Made by a program: the position numbers and the translations under genes
The notes under the pieces: model-generated
What the model saw: only the letters and a program-made list of their open reading frames with translations
Database searches by the model: none
Told to the model about the DNA's origin: nothing
From: CAIXSE01 sp040769125
Lineage (GTDB): Bacteria; Actinomycetota; Thermoleophilia; UBA2241
Assembly: GCA_040769125.1 (NCBI GenBank)
Contig: JAXGLO010000001.1
Coordinates: forward strand, 186,001-250,000
DNA: 64,000 nucleotides
Reading direction: 5' to 3'
In this document: positions 48,105 through 56,656 of the stretch, piece by piece
How positions within the stretch are numbered: position 1 is the stretch's first letter
Layout of the letters: each line of letters begins with the position of its first letter

Positions 48105-48548
48105 CTAACTGCCACGTCTTACCCGGCGCGCGACAAGCCATGTAACCGCGACGCCGCCCGCCAGGACCAGCAGCCCGGCGCCGAGAGTGAGCAGCTCGGC
48201 AACGATGGCCTCGCCCGCCGACATCCAGCCGGCCTGGTAGCCCTCGCCGCGCACGTCCACCGATCGCCCGGCGACGGTGATCGTGTTCGCATCAGACCAG
48301 ACCGGGACGCCCCGGAGGGGCGGCTTGCCCGCAGGGCCGAGGTAGACGGTGCGCCACGAGGAGTCCGAGCGTTCGAGCGACCGCACATCGATCCGCCAGG
48401 CGAAGCTGGCGCCGGGCGGCGGCCAGATCGCCGCCTTGCGGACCTCCCAACGATTGTCTGGCGATGTGCTTGTGCCGACGAGCTCGCCGGGCGGCGCCGA
48501 GAACAGGTGGGCGTGCACGACCGAGGCGGTCAGGGCCGCGCAAGCCAC
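48105..48548 (-). CDS. DUF5412-like membrane protein
   Basis: A 147-residue protein with an N-terminal hydrophobic segment, a soluble central part (RWEVRKAAIWPPP, SWRTVYLGPAG, DANTITVAGRSVDV) like DUF5412, and a C-terminal membrane helix. GTG at 48548 is the first standard start. The frame continues upstream to a CTG near 48612 with GGAGG at a suitable distance and would add a better signal sequence. Function unknown. Confidence 0.65.
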   Translation of the reverse strand: MACAALTASVVHAHLFSAPPGELVGTSTSPDNRWEVRKAAIWPPPGASFAWRIDVRSLERSDSSWRTVYLGPAGKPPLRGVPVWSDANTITVAGRSVDVRGEGYQAGWMSAGEAIVAELLTLGAGLLVLAGGVAVTWLVARRVRRGS

Positions 48549-48730
48549 GGTGACGGCGAGCGCAACACCTATCCACAGCTTTCCGCGACGTGGTTTCGCC
48601 CTGGCGCTCAGATTCAGTCAACCTCCCCTCGAGCCGCTGGTCATCGCGGCTATCCCGGCAGCCTCGCGAGAACGATGCCCGACTGCTTGACAGCTTGGGC
48701 TAGCGGAGACCGCAGGTGCGCACTACGACC

Positions 48731-49075
48731 TTACGCCTGCTTCGGAGGGAGGGAGGCGACAAAAGACGCTGAATCGTCGCATCGCTCCAGACGCCGGCTG
48801 CGCTCCCCGCGCCAGCGTCGTCCGAGCGCCAGGCCGAGGACGAGCAGGCAAATCGCAAACCAGACAATCAGAGCCAGCATCAGGCTGTCGTCGCCGGCCT
48901 CGGGGAGCATGACCAAGAGGATCGCGAGCGCGGACGCAGGGACGGCAACAGCGCACCATAGCAACCATACCGGCCGATCACGGCGGCAGAGCAGGCCAGC
49001 CGCGAGCACCACCAAGGATGCCACCGGCAGCGCGATGAACAGGATCAACCAAAACAGCTCAGAAACGTCTACCAT
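48731..49075 (-). CDS. Membrane protein, hypothetical
   Basis: A 114-residue protein with three membrane helices (LFWLILFIALPVASLVVLAA, VWLLWCAVAVPASALAILLV, LMLALIVWFAICLLVLGLAL) and an Arg-rich tail. ATG at 49075 is preferred; the longer frame to 49180 has a poor N-terminus. Family not recognised. Confidence 0.62.
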   Translation of the reverse strand: MVDVSELFWLILFIALPVASLVVLAAGLLCRRDRPVWLLWCAVAVPASALAILLVMLPEAGDDSLMLALIVWFAICLLVLGLALGRRWRGERSRRLERCDDSASFVASLPPKQA

Positions 49076-49512
49076 AATGTCTCCCGTCGACTCCGCATTC
49101 ACGCAGCGGTCGGGCAGCTCCACATTCTCGGCCATAAATGCGGCTGCCGCCGCGCCAGACGCCGTGCACAAACCCCGCATCGATGCCAGGTGCCGGCATG
49201 AACGCCGCCTTGTTTCGCCCTGCCGGTCTTCTGCGGTCTATGAAAGAGGTGCCCACAGCTGCCGCTTTCTGCACACTACCGCACGACGCAGACCGAGCGG
49301 AAGCGACAGGCAGCCTGTATGCGACCGGCGGATCAGAGGCTGCCCGTCACGCTGCGGAACTGTGCGGGCTGCAGCCGGGCCGCCGCGACCGAAGATGAAG
49401 GGCCGCCAGGGGAGCAGGGATGACTCCTCCTCGACTACGCAAGGCCCAGCAACTTCCGCACCGCCGGGAGAGGAGGAGATGACCCCTTCACGCGAGCCGA
49501 AGCGGCCACTCG
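49076..49512. other. Non-coding stretch at the island's right edge
   Basis: About 440 nt with no frame that I can support on either strand. It separates the accessory genes from the cobalamin operon. Confidence 0.4.
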
Positions 49513-50631
49513 TCACTCCGGCGGCGGCGGCGTGAGCGTAGCGAACGCCGCCAGCAGCAGCTCGTTCTGCTCGGCCCGCCGTGGGCTCACGCGCACGTGC
49601 CCGGGCAGGCCGAAGGATGTGCAGTCACGCACCAGGCAGCCGCGCGCGAGCAGCGCCGATCGCGCGGCCCGGGCGTCGCCGACGTGGATGAGGAAGAAAC
49701 CGGCGCTGGTGGGCTCGACGACCCAGCCGCGCTCCCGCAATGCGGCCATGAGGCGGTCGCGCTCGCCGGTGAGCTGCGCCATGGAGGAGCGCACATGATC
49801 GCCGTCGGCGAGCGCCGCGACGCCGGCCGCCTGGGCGCAGGCGTTGACGCTCCACGGGGCGATCGCCGCCCGCAGCGGCCGCACCAGCGCGGGAGCCGCC
49901 AGTGCATAGCCCAGGCGCAGGCCGGCGAGGCCCCAGTACTTGGTCATCGAGCGCAGCACGACGAGATTGCCGGCGGCGAGCAGCTCGAGGCTCCACTGCG
50001 GGGCGTCGAGCAGGTCGCAGTAGGCCTCGTCGAGGACGAAGAGCGTCTGCGGGTAGTCGGTGACGAGGGCGGCGATCAGCGCCGCAGGCAGCGCCGCCCC
50101 CGTGGGGTTGTTGGGCGAGCAGAGCCAGCAGAGGCGCGGCCGCAGCTCGGCGAGCGCCGCGCGCAGGGCAGGCTCGTCGCAGAAGAAGCCCGCGCCCAAC
50201 CCGGCGTGCTCCAGCCAGACCTCGACGAAACGCGCCCCGGCGAGCTGCGTCGCCACTGCACACTCACCGAACGAAGGCGCCAGCGAGAGCGCGGTGTCGC
50301 CCGGCCCGAGGGCGAGCTGCGCGAGGAGGCGGATGAGCTCGGTGCTGCCGTTGCCGGCCACGACCTGCTCAGGCACGACCCCGTGACGCTCGGCCAGCGC
50401 CTCGCTCAGAGCCGTCGCTCGCGGGTCCGGGTAGGCGTCCACGACGGCGGTGGCCACGGCGGCGGCCACCCCCGGAGCCGCCCCGAGCGGCGACTGGTTG
50501 GAGCTGAAATCGGTGACGCTCGCGGGGTCGACGCCCTCGGCGCGCAGGGCCGCCGGGTCGACGGCGCCGTGCACCGACGCCGCGACGAGGCGCAGGAAGG
50601 AGGTCGCATCCGCGCCGCGAGCATCGCTCAT
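49513..50631 (-). CDS. cobD: CobD/HisC-like PLP aminotransferase or L-threonine-phosphate decarboxylase
   Basis: A class I/II aminotransferase of 372 residues: FSSNQSPLGAAPGV, AGNGSTELI, CSPNNPTGAALP and the PLP lysine in LRSMTKYWGLAGLRLGY. In cobalamin clusters, proteins of this family are threonine-phosphate decarboxylases that make aminopropanol phosphate, but HisC-type transaminases look very similar. The operon supports the CobD role. ATG at 50631 overlaps the cbiB stop (ATGA). Confidence 0.88.
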   Translation of the reverse strand: MSDARGADATSFLRLVAASVHGAVDPAALRAEGVDPASVTDFSSNQSPLGAAPGVAAAVATAVVDAYPDPRATALSEALAERHGVVPEQVVAGNGSTELIRLLAQLALGPGDTALSLAPSFGECAVATQLAGARFVEVWLEHAGLGAGFFCDEPALRAALAELRPRLCWLCSPNNPTGAALPAALIAALVTDYPQTLFVLDEAYCDLLDAPQWSLELLAAGNLVVLRSMTKYWGLAGLRLGYALAAPALVRPLRAAIAPWSVNACAQAAGVAALADGDHVRSSMAQLTGERDRLMAALRERGWVVEPTSAGFFLIHVGDARAARSALLARGCLVRDCTSFGLPGHVRVSPRRAEQNELLLAAFATLTPPPPE

Positions 50632-51581
50632 GCCCACACCCCCCAGGCCATGAGCGCGGCGAGCGCCGCAGCGGCGGGGATGACGACGCCCCCGGCCTGC
50701 CAGATCATCGTGATTGCCTCACCGATAACGCCCGCCGTAAGCGGCCGCTCCGCGGCCCCGACGGCGTACACACCCGGCTTGGCGAGCTGCACCCCGAGGG
50801 CGCCGGCCATCGGCGCGATCGTCCAGAGCTTGTTCGGGCTCGACGAGTGGCGATGCTCGGCCGCGAGCGTCGCCCACGCCGCCGCCGCGCTGCGACGCAG
50901 TCCGGCGACGGCCACGAGCAGCAGGCCGGTGAACCGCGCCGGCAGCCAGTTAAGGACGTCGTCGGCGCGGGCCGCCGTCTTGCCCACGTACTCGTACTCG
51001 CCGCGGTAGCCGATCATCGCGTCCATCGTATTCACGGCGCGGTAGACGAGCGCCCCGGGCAGCCCGAGCAGAGCGAAGTAGACGAGTGGCGAGACGACGC
51101 TGTCCGTGAGGTTCTCGGCCAGCGACTCCACCGTCGCCGAGACGATCTGCGACGGCTCGAGGTTCCGGTCGCGGCTGACGAGAGCGACGAGGCCATCGCG
51201 GGCGGCCTCGATGTCGGTAGAGAGGGCGCGCTCGACGTCACGGCCGGCGCCCACGAGACCGCGCAGCGAGAAGGTCGTCTTGAGCACGGCCGCGGCGAGG
51301 GGCAGTGCCAACCACCAGGGCAGCCAGGCGAGCAGCTGGAGCAGCAAGACCCCAGCGACGGCGGAGACGCCCGTGAGGCAGAGGACGATGAGGGCGCCCC
51401 AGGCGAGCTCGGCGCCGGGCCGGCGACGCGGCCGGCGCCGCTCCAGCGCGCCGATCAGCTTCCCCATCCAGACGACGAGGTGCAGGGCGCTCGGCGGCTC
51501 TCCGAAGGCGACGTCGAGGACGGCGGCGAGGACGACCGTGGCGAGCGCGAAGGCCCACCCGTGCGGCACGAGGAGCGACAC
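50628..51581 (-). CDS. cbiB: Adenosylcobinamide-phosphate synthase CbiB/CobD-type
   Basis: An integral membrane protein of 317 residues with the family's early AVLDVAFGEPPSALHLVVWM, RGLVGAGRDVERAL, SATVESLAENLTDSVVSPL and MIGYRGEYEYVGK blocks. It joins aminopropanol phosphate to adenosylcobyric acid. GTG at 51581 starts 1 nt after the upstream phosphatase stop. Confidence 0.95.
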   Translation of the reverse strand: MSLLVPHGWAFALATVVLAAVLDVAFGEPPSALHLVVWMGKLIGALERRRPRRRPGAELAWGALIVLCLTGVSAVAGVLLLQLLAWLPWWLALPLAAAVLKTTFSLRGLVGAGRDVERALSTDIEAARDGLVALVSRDRNLEPSQIVSATVESLAENLTDSVVSPLVYFALLGLPGALVYRAVNTMDAMIGYRGEYEYVGKTAARADDVLNWLPARFTGLLLVAVAGLRRSAAAAWATLAAEHRHSSSPNKLWTIAPMAGALGVQLAKPGVYAVGAAERPLTAGVIGEAITMIWQAGGVVIPAAAALAALMAWGVWA

Positions 51582-51582
51582 G

Positions 51583-52401
51583 TCAGACCGCCGGCGGGGA
51601 CGGCGCGAGCCCCGCGAGGTGACTCGTGTCGTTGGCGAAGCGTACGTTGACCCAGCCGTCGCTCCACTCCACGAGCGAGAGACCGCCGTGGGTGGTGGAC
51701 AGCGTCCACCACTTCTCCGGCGGAACCGCCAGGAAGTGATTGAGGATGGCTCGGATAGGCCCGTCGTGAGCCACGAGGATCACCGTGCTCGAGTTGGCCG
51801 GCGACGCCTCGGCCGAGGCCCGGCCGGCCACCACCCCGCCGCTCCCCTGGGCCGGCTCTACAACGCCGGCGTCGGCGCGAGCCGATGCCGTGGCGCCTGA
51901 GCCAGCGGCGGCATCGCCGGCGTCGGCCGGCCGATCCGGGGCCGCAGGCGGGCGCCCATGCGCCGCTACGATCTCATCGACGGCGGCGATCACCCTCCGC
52001 CTGACCAGAGCGAGCGACTCGCCGCCGGGCAGGGGCGTGTTGTACGGATCCGCCTCGAACGCAGCGCCAAGTATTGCGTCTTGGAGGAACTCGCCCCACG
52101 AACGCCCCTCGTAATCGCCCAGGTCGATCTCGCGAAGCCGCGGGTCGGGGTGAATGCGAACGGCAGGCGCCGAGCCCTCCGCGCTGCGCCCGCCCCACAC
52201 GCCCGTGATGGCCTCGGCCGTCTGGCGCGCGCGCGGCAGGTCGCTGCAGTAGACCGGCAGGGGGCCGAGCGGCCCGAGCCGGGCGGCCACGGCCCGCGCC
52301 TGGGCGACGCCCGCCTCCGTGAGCTCGTGATCGCTGTGCCCGATGAGGTTGCCGGGCGTGTTGCCCGTCGAGGCTCCGTGCCTCACAAGGTAGAGCTTCA
52401 T
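51583..52401 (-). CDS. Alpha-ribazole-5'-phosphate phosphatase-like histidine phosphatase
   Basis: A 272-residue histidine phosphatase with YLVRHGASTGN (nucleophile His9), SDLPRARQTAEA, LREIDLGDYEGRSW and the second His in VAHDGPIRAIL. Between about 150 and 205 is a low-complexity Ala/Gly/Asp/Pro insert. Its position between cobS and cbiB points to the CobC-type phosphatase step on the alpha-ribazole branch. ATG at 52401 starts the motif; an upstream ATG at 52419 is possible. Confidence 0.88.
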   Translation of the reverse strand: MKLYLVRHGASTGNTPGNLIGHSDHELTEAGVAQARAVAARLGPLGPLPVYCSDLPRARQTAEAITGVWGGRSAEGSAPAVRIHPDPRLREIDLGDYEGRSWGEFLQDAILGAAFEADPYNTPLPGGESLALVRRRVIAAVDEIVAAHGRPPAAPDRPADAGDAAAGSGATASARADAGVVEPAQGSGGVVAGRASAEASPANSSTVILVAHDGPIRAILNHFLAVPPEKWWTLSTTHGGLSLVEWSDGWVNVRFANDTSHLAGLAPSPPAV

Positions 52402-52430
52402 CGAGTCACCCTTCAGCATCTCCACGACCC

Positions 52431-53270
52431 TCACCACACCAGGGCGCAGCCAGCCACCAGCGCGGCCGCCTCCGCCAGCTCGATGCCGAAGCCGTAGACG
52501 TCGCCGGTGAGCCCGCCGAGGCGCTTCGCCACGGCGGCCTGCGCGAGCAGCGCGACGGCCCCGGCCACAACGACCACGATAAGGCCGGCCGCCCAGCCGC
52601 GAAGGGCCGCCGCCCAGCCGCCAGGGCCGGCGACGAAGCCAAAGCCACCGACGAAGCCGGAGCCAGCGACGAAGCCGGCGACGACCACCGCCAAGGCGAG
52701 GAAGACGCCCGCCAGCACGAGAGAGCCGCGCGAGCGCTCGCGAGTGAACGCCTCGCCCGTCCCGGATGAGCGCGCGTAGGGCCAGAAGTACATGTTGACG
52801 GCCGGCAGCGCGCGGGCCGCCGCCCATCCGGCCAGCAAAGGTGCGGCGGCCGCAGTACGGGTGAGCGCGCTGAGGGCCGCCGCCTTGAGCAGGACGATGA
52901 AGATGGCGCCGGCGACGCCCATGGGGCCGGCGCTCGAGTCCTTCATGATCTCGAGCGCACGCTCCCGCGGCGCGGCGCTGAAGACTCCGTCGCAGGTATC
53001 CATGAAGCCGTCCATGTGGAGCCCCCGCGTAGCGAGCTCGAGCAGGAGCAGCACGAGCACCGCGGCGACCAGCGGAGGCAGCAGCGACACCAGGCCCGCG
53101 TACGCCCCCCAGGCGGCCAGGCCGAGGCCGAGGCCGACCAGCGGGTACCAGCCCACGCTGCCGCTGAGGTCGGCCGCGGCGACCTCACCGCGCACCGGCA
53201 GGGGGATGCCGGTGAGGAAGGTCACGGCCAGCGTGAGCCGGCGGCCGATCGATCTCTGCGATGAGCTCAC
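52431..53270 (-). CDS. cobS: Adenosylcobinamide-GDP ribazoletransferase
   Basis: A membrane protein of 279 residues with FLTGIPLPVRGE near the N-terminus, ATRGLHMDGFMDTCDGVF (the DG-rich catalytic loop) and KDSSAGPMGVAGAIF. It joins alpha-ribazole (phosphate) with adenosylcobinamide-GDP. GTG at 53270. Central Gly/Phe-rich repeats (about 205-230) form an unusual loop. Confidence 0.95.
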   Translation of the reverse strand: MSSSQRSIGRRLTLAVTFLTGIPLPVRGEVAAADLSGSVGWYPLVGLGLGLAAWGAYAGLVSLLPPLVAAVLVLLLLELATRGLHMDGFMDTCDGVFSAAPRERALEIMKDSSAGPMGVAGAIFIVLLKAAALSALTRTAAAAPLLAGWAAARALPAVNMYFWPYARSSGTGEAFTRERSRGSLVLAGVFLALAVVVAGFVAGSGFVGGFGFVAGPGGWAAALRGWAAGLIVVVVAGAVALLAQAAVAKRLGGLTGDVYGFGIELAEAAALVAGCALVW

Positions 53271-53298
53271 GTGGTTGACGAGAGACGAGGGCGCGACG

Positions 53299-54381
53299 TC
53301 AGCGGGCGAGGTCCGAGTCGGCGGCCGTCGGGTCGCCGGCCACGCCGGCGCTCTCGAAGGTCGCCATCTCCGAGGGGATGCGGGCGGCGACCTCCACGAT
53401 GCTCATCGAGAGCGCCCCGCCGGTGCCTTCGCCGAGGCGCATCTGCAGATCGAAGAGCGGCACGAGGCCGAGCTCGTCGAGCACTACCTGATGGCCGACC
53501 TCGATGCTCACGTGGCTCGGGAGAATGTAGTCGATGCACTGGTGGCAGAGGCGCACGGCGGCGAGCGCTGCGGACGCGCTGATGAAGCCGTCCATGACCA
53601 CCGGGATGCGGTGCGCCGCCCCGCCGAGGAAGACACCGGCCATGGCCGCCACGTCGAGGCCCCCGACCTTGGCGAGCACGTCGACCGGGTCGGAGGCGTC
53701 GGGAGCGTTCACGGCGATGGCCTTCTCGATCACGGCGACCTTCGCGGAGAGAGCCTCCTGCGTGATGCCGGTGCCGCGACCGGTGACCTTGGCTACCGAC
53801 TCGCCGGTGAGGGCGGCGATGACCGCCGAGGCGGCCGTCGTGTTGCCGATGCCCACCTCGCCGGTAGCGACGATGTCGAGGCCCTTCGCGATCTCCTCCT
53901 CGACCGCCTCGATGCCCGTCTCAATGGCGCGAACGGCCTCGTCGCGTGTCATCGCCGGGCCATGCGCCATATTGGCGGTGCCCCAGCGGATCTTCTTGTG
54001 GCGGACGTCGGCGGCGCTGAGATCGGCGTTGACGCCAACGTCGGTGACGACCACGCGAGCGCCCACGTGACGGCCGATCACGTTGATGGCAGCGCCGCCG
54101 TCCACCATGTTGATGACCATGGCCGGCGTGACCTCCGCGGGGAAGGCGCTCACGCCCTCGGCCGTGACACCGTGGTCGGCGGCCATGACGGCGATCGCCT
54201 TGCGCTCGACCACGGGCACCGGCTTGCCCTGTATGCCCGCGAGCTGGATGGAGAGAGTCTCGAGGCGGCCGAGCGACTTGGGCGGCTTGGTGAGCTGAAC
54301 CTGGCGGGCCTCGGCGGCGCGCATGGCGTCAATATCGAGGGGGCGGATATGAGCGATGGTGTGGTCGAGCAGGGAGGTCAC
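53299..54381 (-). CDS. cobT: Nicotinate-nucleotide-dimethylbenzimidazole phosphoribosyltransferase
   Basis: A 360-residue protein with TKPPKSLGRLE at the N-terminus, MAADHGVTAEGVSAFP, VMINMVDGGAAIN, GEVGIGNTTAASA and an end segment with the catalytic Glu (RLGEGTGGALSM). It makes alpha-ribazole phosphate. GTG at 54381 overlaps the cobU stop by 4 nt. Confidence 0.96.
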   Translation of the reverse strand: MTSLLDHTIAHIRPLDIDAMRAAEARQVQLTKPPKSLGRLETLSIQLAGIQGKPVPVVERKAIAVMAADHGVTAEGVSAFPAEVTPAMVINMVDGGAAINVIGRHVGARVVVTDVGVNADLSAADVRHKKIRWGTANMAHGPAMTRDEAVRAIETGIEAVEEEIAKGLDIVATGEVGIGNTTAASAVIAALTGESVAKVTGRGTGITQEALSAKVAVIEKAIAVNAPDASDPVDVLAKVGGLDVAAMAGVFLGGAAHRIPVVMDGFISASAALAAVRLCHQCIDYILPSHVSIEVGHQVVLDELGLVPLFDLQMRLGEGTGGALSMSIVEVAARIPSEMATFESAGVAGDPTAADSDLAR

Positions 54382-55124
54382 GAGTCAGACTCCTTGTGAT
54401 CGGAGGGGGAAACAGGGGAAAGCGTTGCTGTCGGCCAGGGAACGGCCAGCGCGCGAACGTCCAGGGCATGGCCCGAGACGAGGAGGTAGACGTGGTCGGC
54501 GGCGCGCGCGAGACGCTGGTTCACCCAGCCGAGCTGGTCGCGGTAGAGGCGCGCCAGCGGGTACTCGGGCACCACCCCGAGGCCGACTTCGTTGGTGACG
54601 GCAACCACGGTCGCCCCGGTCTCGGCGATCGCGGCGAGCAGGTCGGCGACCGCGGCCGTGATGCGCTCGGCAACACGACGCTCCTGCTCCGCGGTCAGCA
54701 GCGACTTGTCGTAGTTGAAGTCGTCGCCCGGGTCGGTGCCGCCGAGATCGTCCGCGGAGAACATCAGGTTACTCGTCCAGAAAGTAACACAGTCGAGCAG
54801 GAAGATCGGTGGGCCGGCCGGGCCGCCGGAGGCGGCGCCGCCGGCCTCCGCAAACCGCGCGGCCTCGGCGCGAATGGCCGCAGGCACCGCCAGCGGGCAC
54901 TCGACGGTGGTCCAGCCGGCGGAACGGTCGGCGCGGTGCGCCGCGACGCGCGCCTCCATCTCAGCATCGTTAGCCTCAGAGGTGGCGAGATACGTCACGT
55001 GGCCGCCGTGCGGCTCGGCGAGGTGCGCGACCAGGCGCTCGCCGTAGCTGCTCTTGCCGCTGCGGGCGCCGCCGGTGACGAGTGTAAGGTGGCCGCGAGT
55101 CGGCCGGTCTGGAGACGCTTCCAC
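54378..55124 (-). CDS. cobU: Adenosylcobinamide kinase/guanylyltransferase
   Basis: A 248-residue P-loop protein: LVTGGARSGKSSYGERLV (Walker A), YLATSEANDAEMEARVAAHR, CVTFWTSNLMF and TNEVGLGVVPEYPLARLYRD. It phosphorylates adenosylcobinamide and converts it to the GDP form. GTG at 55124 has GGAGG 6 nt upstream. The same frame is open upstream to ATG at 55463, which would add an N-terminus beginning MQAVIVREVGG, reminiscent of a zinc alcohol dehydrogenase start. I treat that stretch as untranslated leader. First gene of the cobalamin operon. Confidence 0.93.
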   Translation of the reverse strand: MEASPDRPTRGHLTLVTGGARSGKSSYGERLVAHLAEPHGGHVTYLATSEANDAEMEARVAAHRADRSAGWTTVECPLAVPAAIRAEAARFAEAGGAASGGPAGPPIFLLDCVTFWTSNLMFSADDLGGTDPGDDFNYDKSLLTAEQERRVAERITAAVADLLAAIAETGATVVAVTNEVGLGVVPEYPLARLYRDQLGWVNQRLARAADHVYLLVSGHALDVRALAVPWPTATLSPVSPSDHKESDS

Positions 55125-55494
55125 CGCTGCCCTCCCTCGAGGCGTTGTCGCAGTGTTCTCCCAGCCGCGGTGTCCTGGCTTACACTTCTTCCTACCGGCC
55201 GCGCCTTCTCCGCCCGTCCGGACGGTGGCTGAGTAGCGGCTTTCGTCGGCGTCTACGGTTGCGGGGCAGCGCCGGACTCGGAACCGGCTTCCCAGCAGCG
55301 GAGAGATAGCCGCCGAAGGGTAACGGGAGCGGCTGTGAGCGTCAAATGTGCAGGGACGCCCGCAGCCGTGCCGCAGCCGATTCGGAGCCGGCAGCCCCGG
55401 CTCCGGGACCGGCGCTTCGATGAGCTCGCAGCCGCCCACCTCACGGACGATAACTGCCTGCATCGCACCGCCTTTCGACCTCGAGAACGACAAA

Positions 55495-55524
55495 GCCCGG
55501 GCCGACACTTCGTCTGGCCCGGGC
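55495..55524 (-). terminator. Terminator hairpin in the cob leader
   Basis: A 9-bp perfect stem, GCCCGGGCC (55495-55503) and GGCCCGGGC (55516-55524), with a 12-nt loop, lies about 70 nt downstream of the cobalamin aptamer. On the minus strand it is followed by TTTGTCGTTCTC. It is well placed to be the expression platform. Confidence 0.65.
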
Positions 55525-55589
55525 CTCCCGTATTCGAGACCACGGCATGCGCCGCCGCCGCCCCGTTCACCACGCAGGGCGTCGCCAAC

Positions 55590-55765
55590 GCGCTCGGAGA
55601 CAGGTCTTCTGGCTTCCGGATCGTCCTCAGGCCGCGCCTTCCCGCCGGCGAACCGGCAGTGGCTTCGTGCGGTCTTCGTCCCCGGTCACAGCGGCGGGTC
55701 CGCGCCGGCATCGCACCGGCTTCCCTCGAGGCCCTCGCGGGCATCTCCAAGTGGCAAGAATGATA
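55590..55765 (-). promoter_or_regulatory. Cobalamin riboswitch
   Basis: On the minus strand the conserved aptamer parts appear in order: GGGAAGCCGGTG with GATGCCGGCGCGG, CCCGCCGCTGTGACCGGGGA, GAAGCCACTGCCGG, then AGCCAGAAGACCTG (the B12 box). It precedes the cobU-cobT-cobS-phosphatase-cbiB-cobD operon and should switch it off when adenosylcobalamin is plentiful. The remainder of 55125..55814 holds a leader and a terminator hairpin. Confidence 0.92.
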
Positions 55766-55814
55766 GGACCTGGTTCCGAGCGAGGTCAAGACGGGGAACG
55801 TGCCGGGGTATACT

Positions 55815-56528
55815 ATGCCGGTGAGCCATCAGACTGCCGACGCGCTCCGGGCGACACCGCTCTTCTCGCGGCTGGACGAGCGCCAGCTGCTGGCGCTCGC
55901 CGCCATCGCCTCACCCGTGACCCTGCCTGCAAGGAGCTCGATCTTCATGCAGGGCGATCGCTCCTCGGGCTTCTATCTGCTCGTCGAGGGACGCATCAAG
56001 ATCTACAAGCTCCTCCCCAACGGGCGCACCGCTACCATCCGCCACGCCGGCCCCGGCGACGTATTCGCTGAGGCGACGCTGTTCCAAGACACCTACGCGG
56101 CCAGCTCAGAGACGATGAGCGACTGCCGCCTCCTCCGCTTCGGGACGCACGAGTTCCTCGATCTGCTGCGCGCTGAGCCCCAGCTCGCCATCAACCTGCT
56201 GGCGGCGATGGCCGAACTCCTCGTCTTCCTTACCCGCCGGGTGGAGGAGCTCCTGCTGCCGGTACCGGCGCGGCTCGCGCGCTATCTACTGCGCCTCGCT
56301 GCAGAGCAACTCGTGCCCCCCTCTGACGAGAGTGAGCCGGCGAGCCCTGGCATCGTCAGGCTGCCCACCAGCAAGCGCGAGCTGGCGGCGCGCCTCGGCA
56401 CGATCCCGGCGACGCTCAGCCGGACCTTCGACCGCTTCAAGCGCGCTGGGGTGATCCGCATGAGCGGCGACCACGAGCTCATCGAGATCCTCGACTTCGG
56501 CAAGCTGCAGCGCCTGGCGCAGGAGTAG
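55815..56528 (+). CDS. Crp/Fnr-family transcriptional regulator
   Basis: A 237-residue regulator: cyclic-nucleotide-like beta-roll (about 15-130, FMQGDRSSGFYLLVEGRIKI), a dimer helix, and a C-terminal winged helix (LPTSKRELAARLGTIPATLS, then RTFDRFKRAGVI). No FNR-type N-terminal Cys cluster is visible, so it is not an FNR oxygen sensor in the classical form. A TATACT box (55809-55814) abuts the ATG, and GTG at 55821 would then be the first codon of a leaderless transcript. Divergent from the cob operon. Confidence 0.9.
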   Translation: MPVSHQTADALRATPLFSRLDERQLLALAAIASPVTLPARSSIFMQGDRSSGFYLLVEGRIKIYKLLPNGRTATIRHAGPGDVFAEATLFQDTYAASSETMSDCRLLRFGTHEFLDLLRAEPQLAINLLAAMAELLVFLTRRVEELLLPVPARLARYLLRLAAEQLVPPSDESEPASPGIVRLPTSKRELAARLGTIPATLSRTFDRFKRAGVIRMSGDHELIEILDFGKLQRLAQE

Positions 56529-56656
56529 CCGCCCCTCGGGCTATCGCCTCACGCACTGCGGCGAAGCTTGCCAAGAGCGCCGCAACCTAAGCTAGCGATG
56601 AGCGCCACGGGAAGGCGCATCGCGCTGTGTGGCGCCCTTCGCCGAGCCGCACGACG

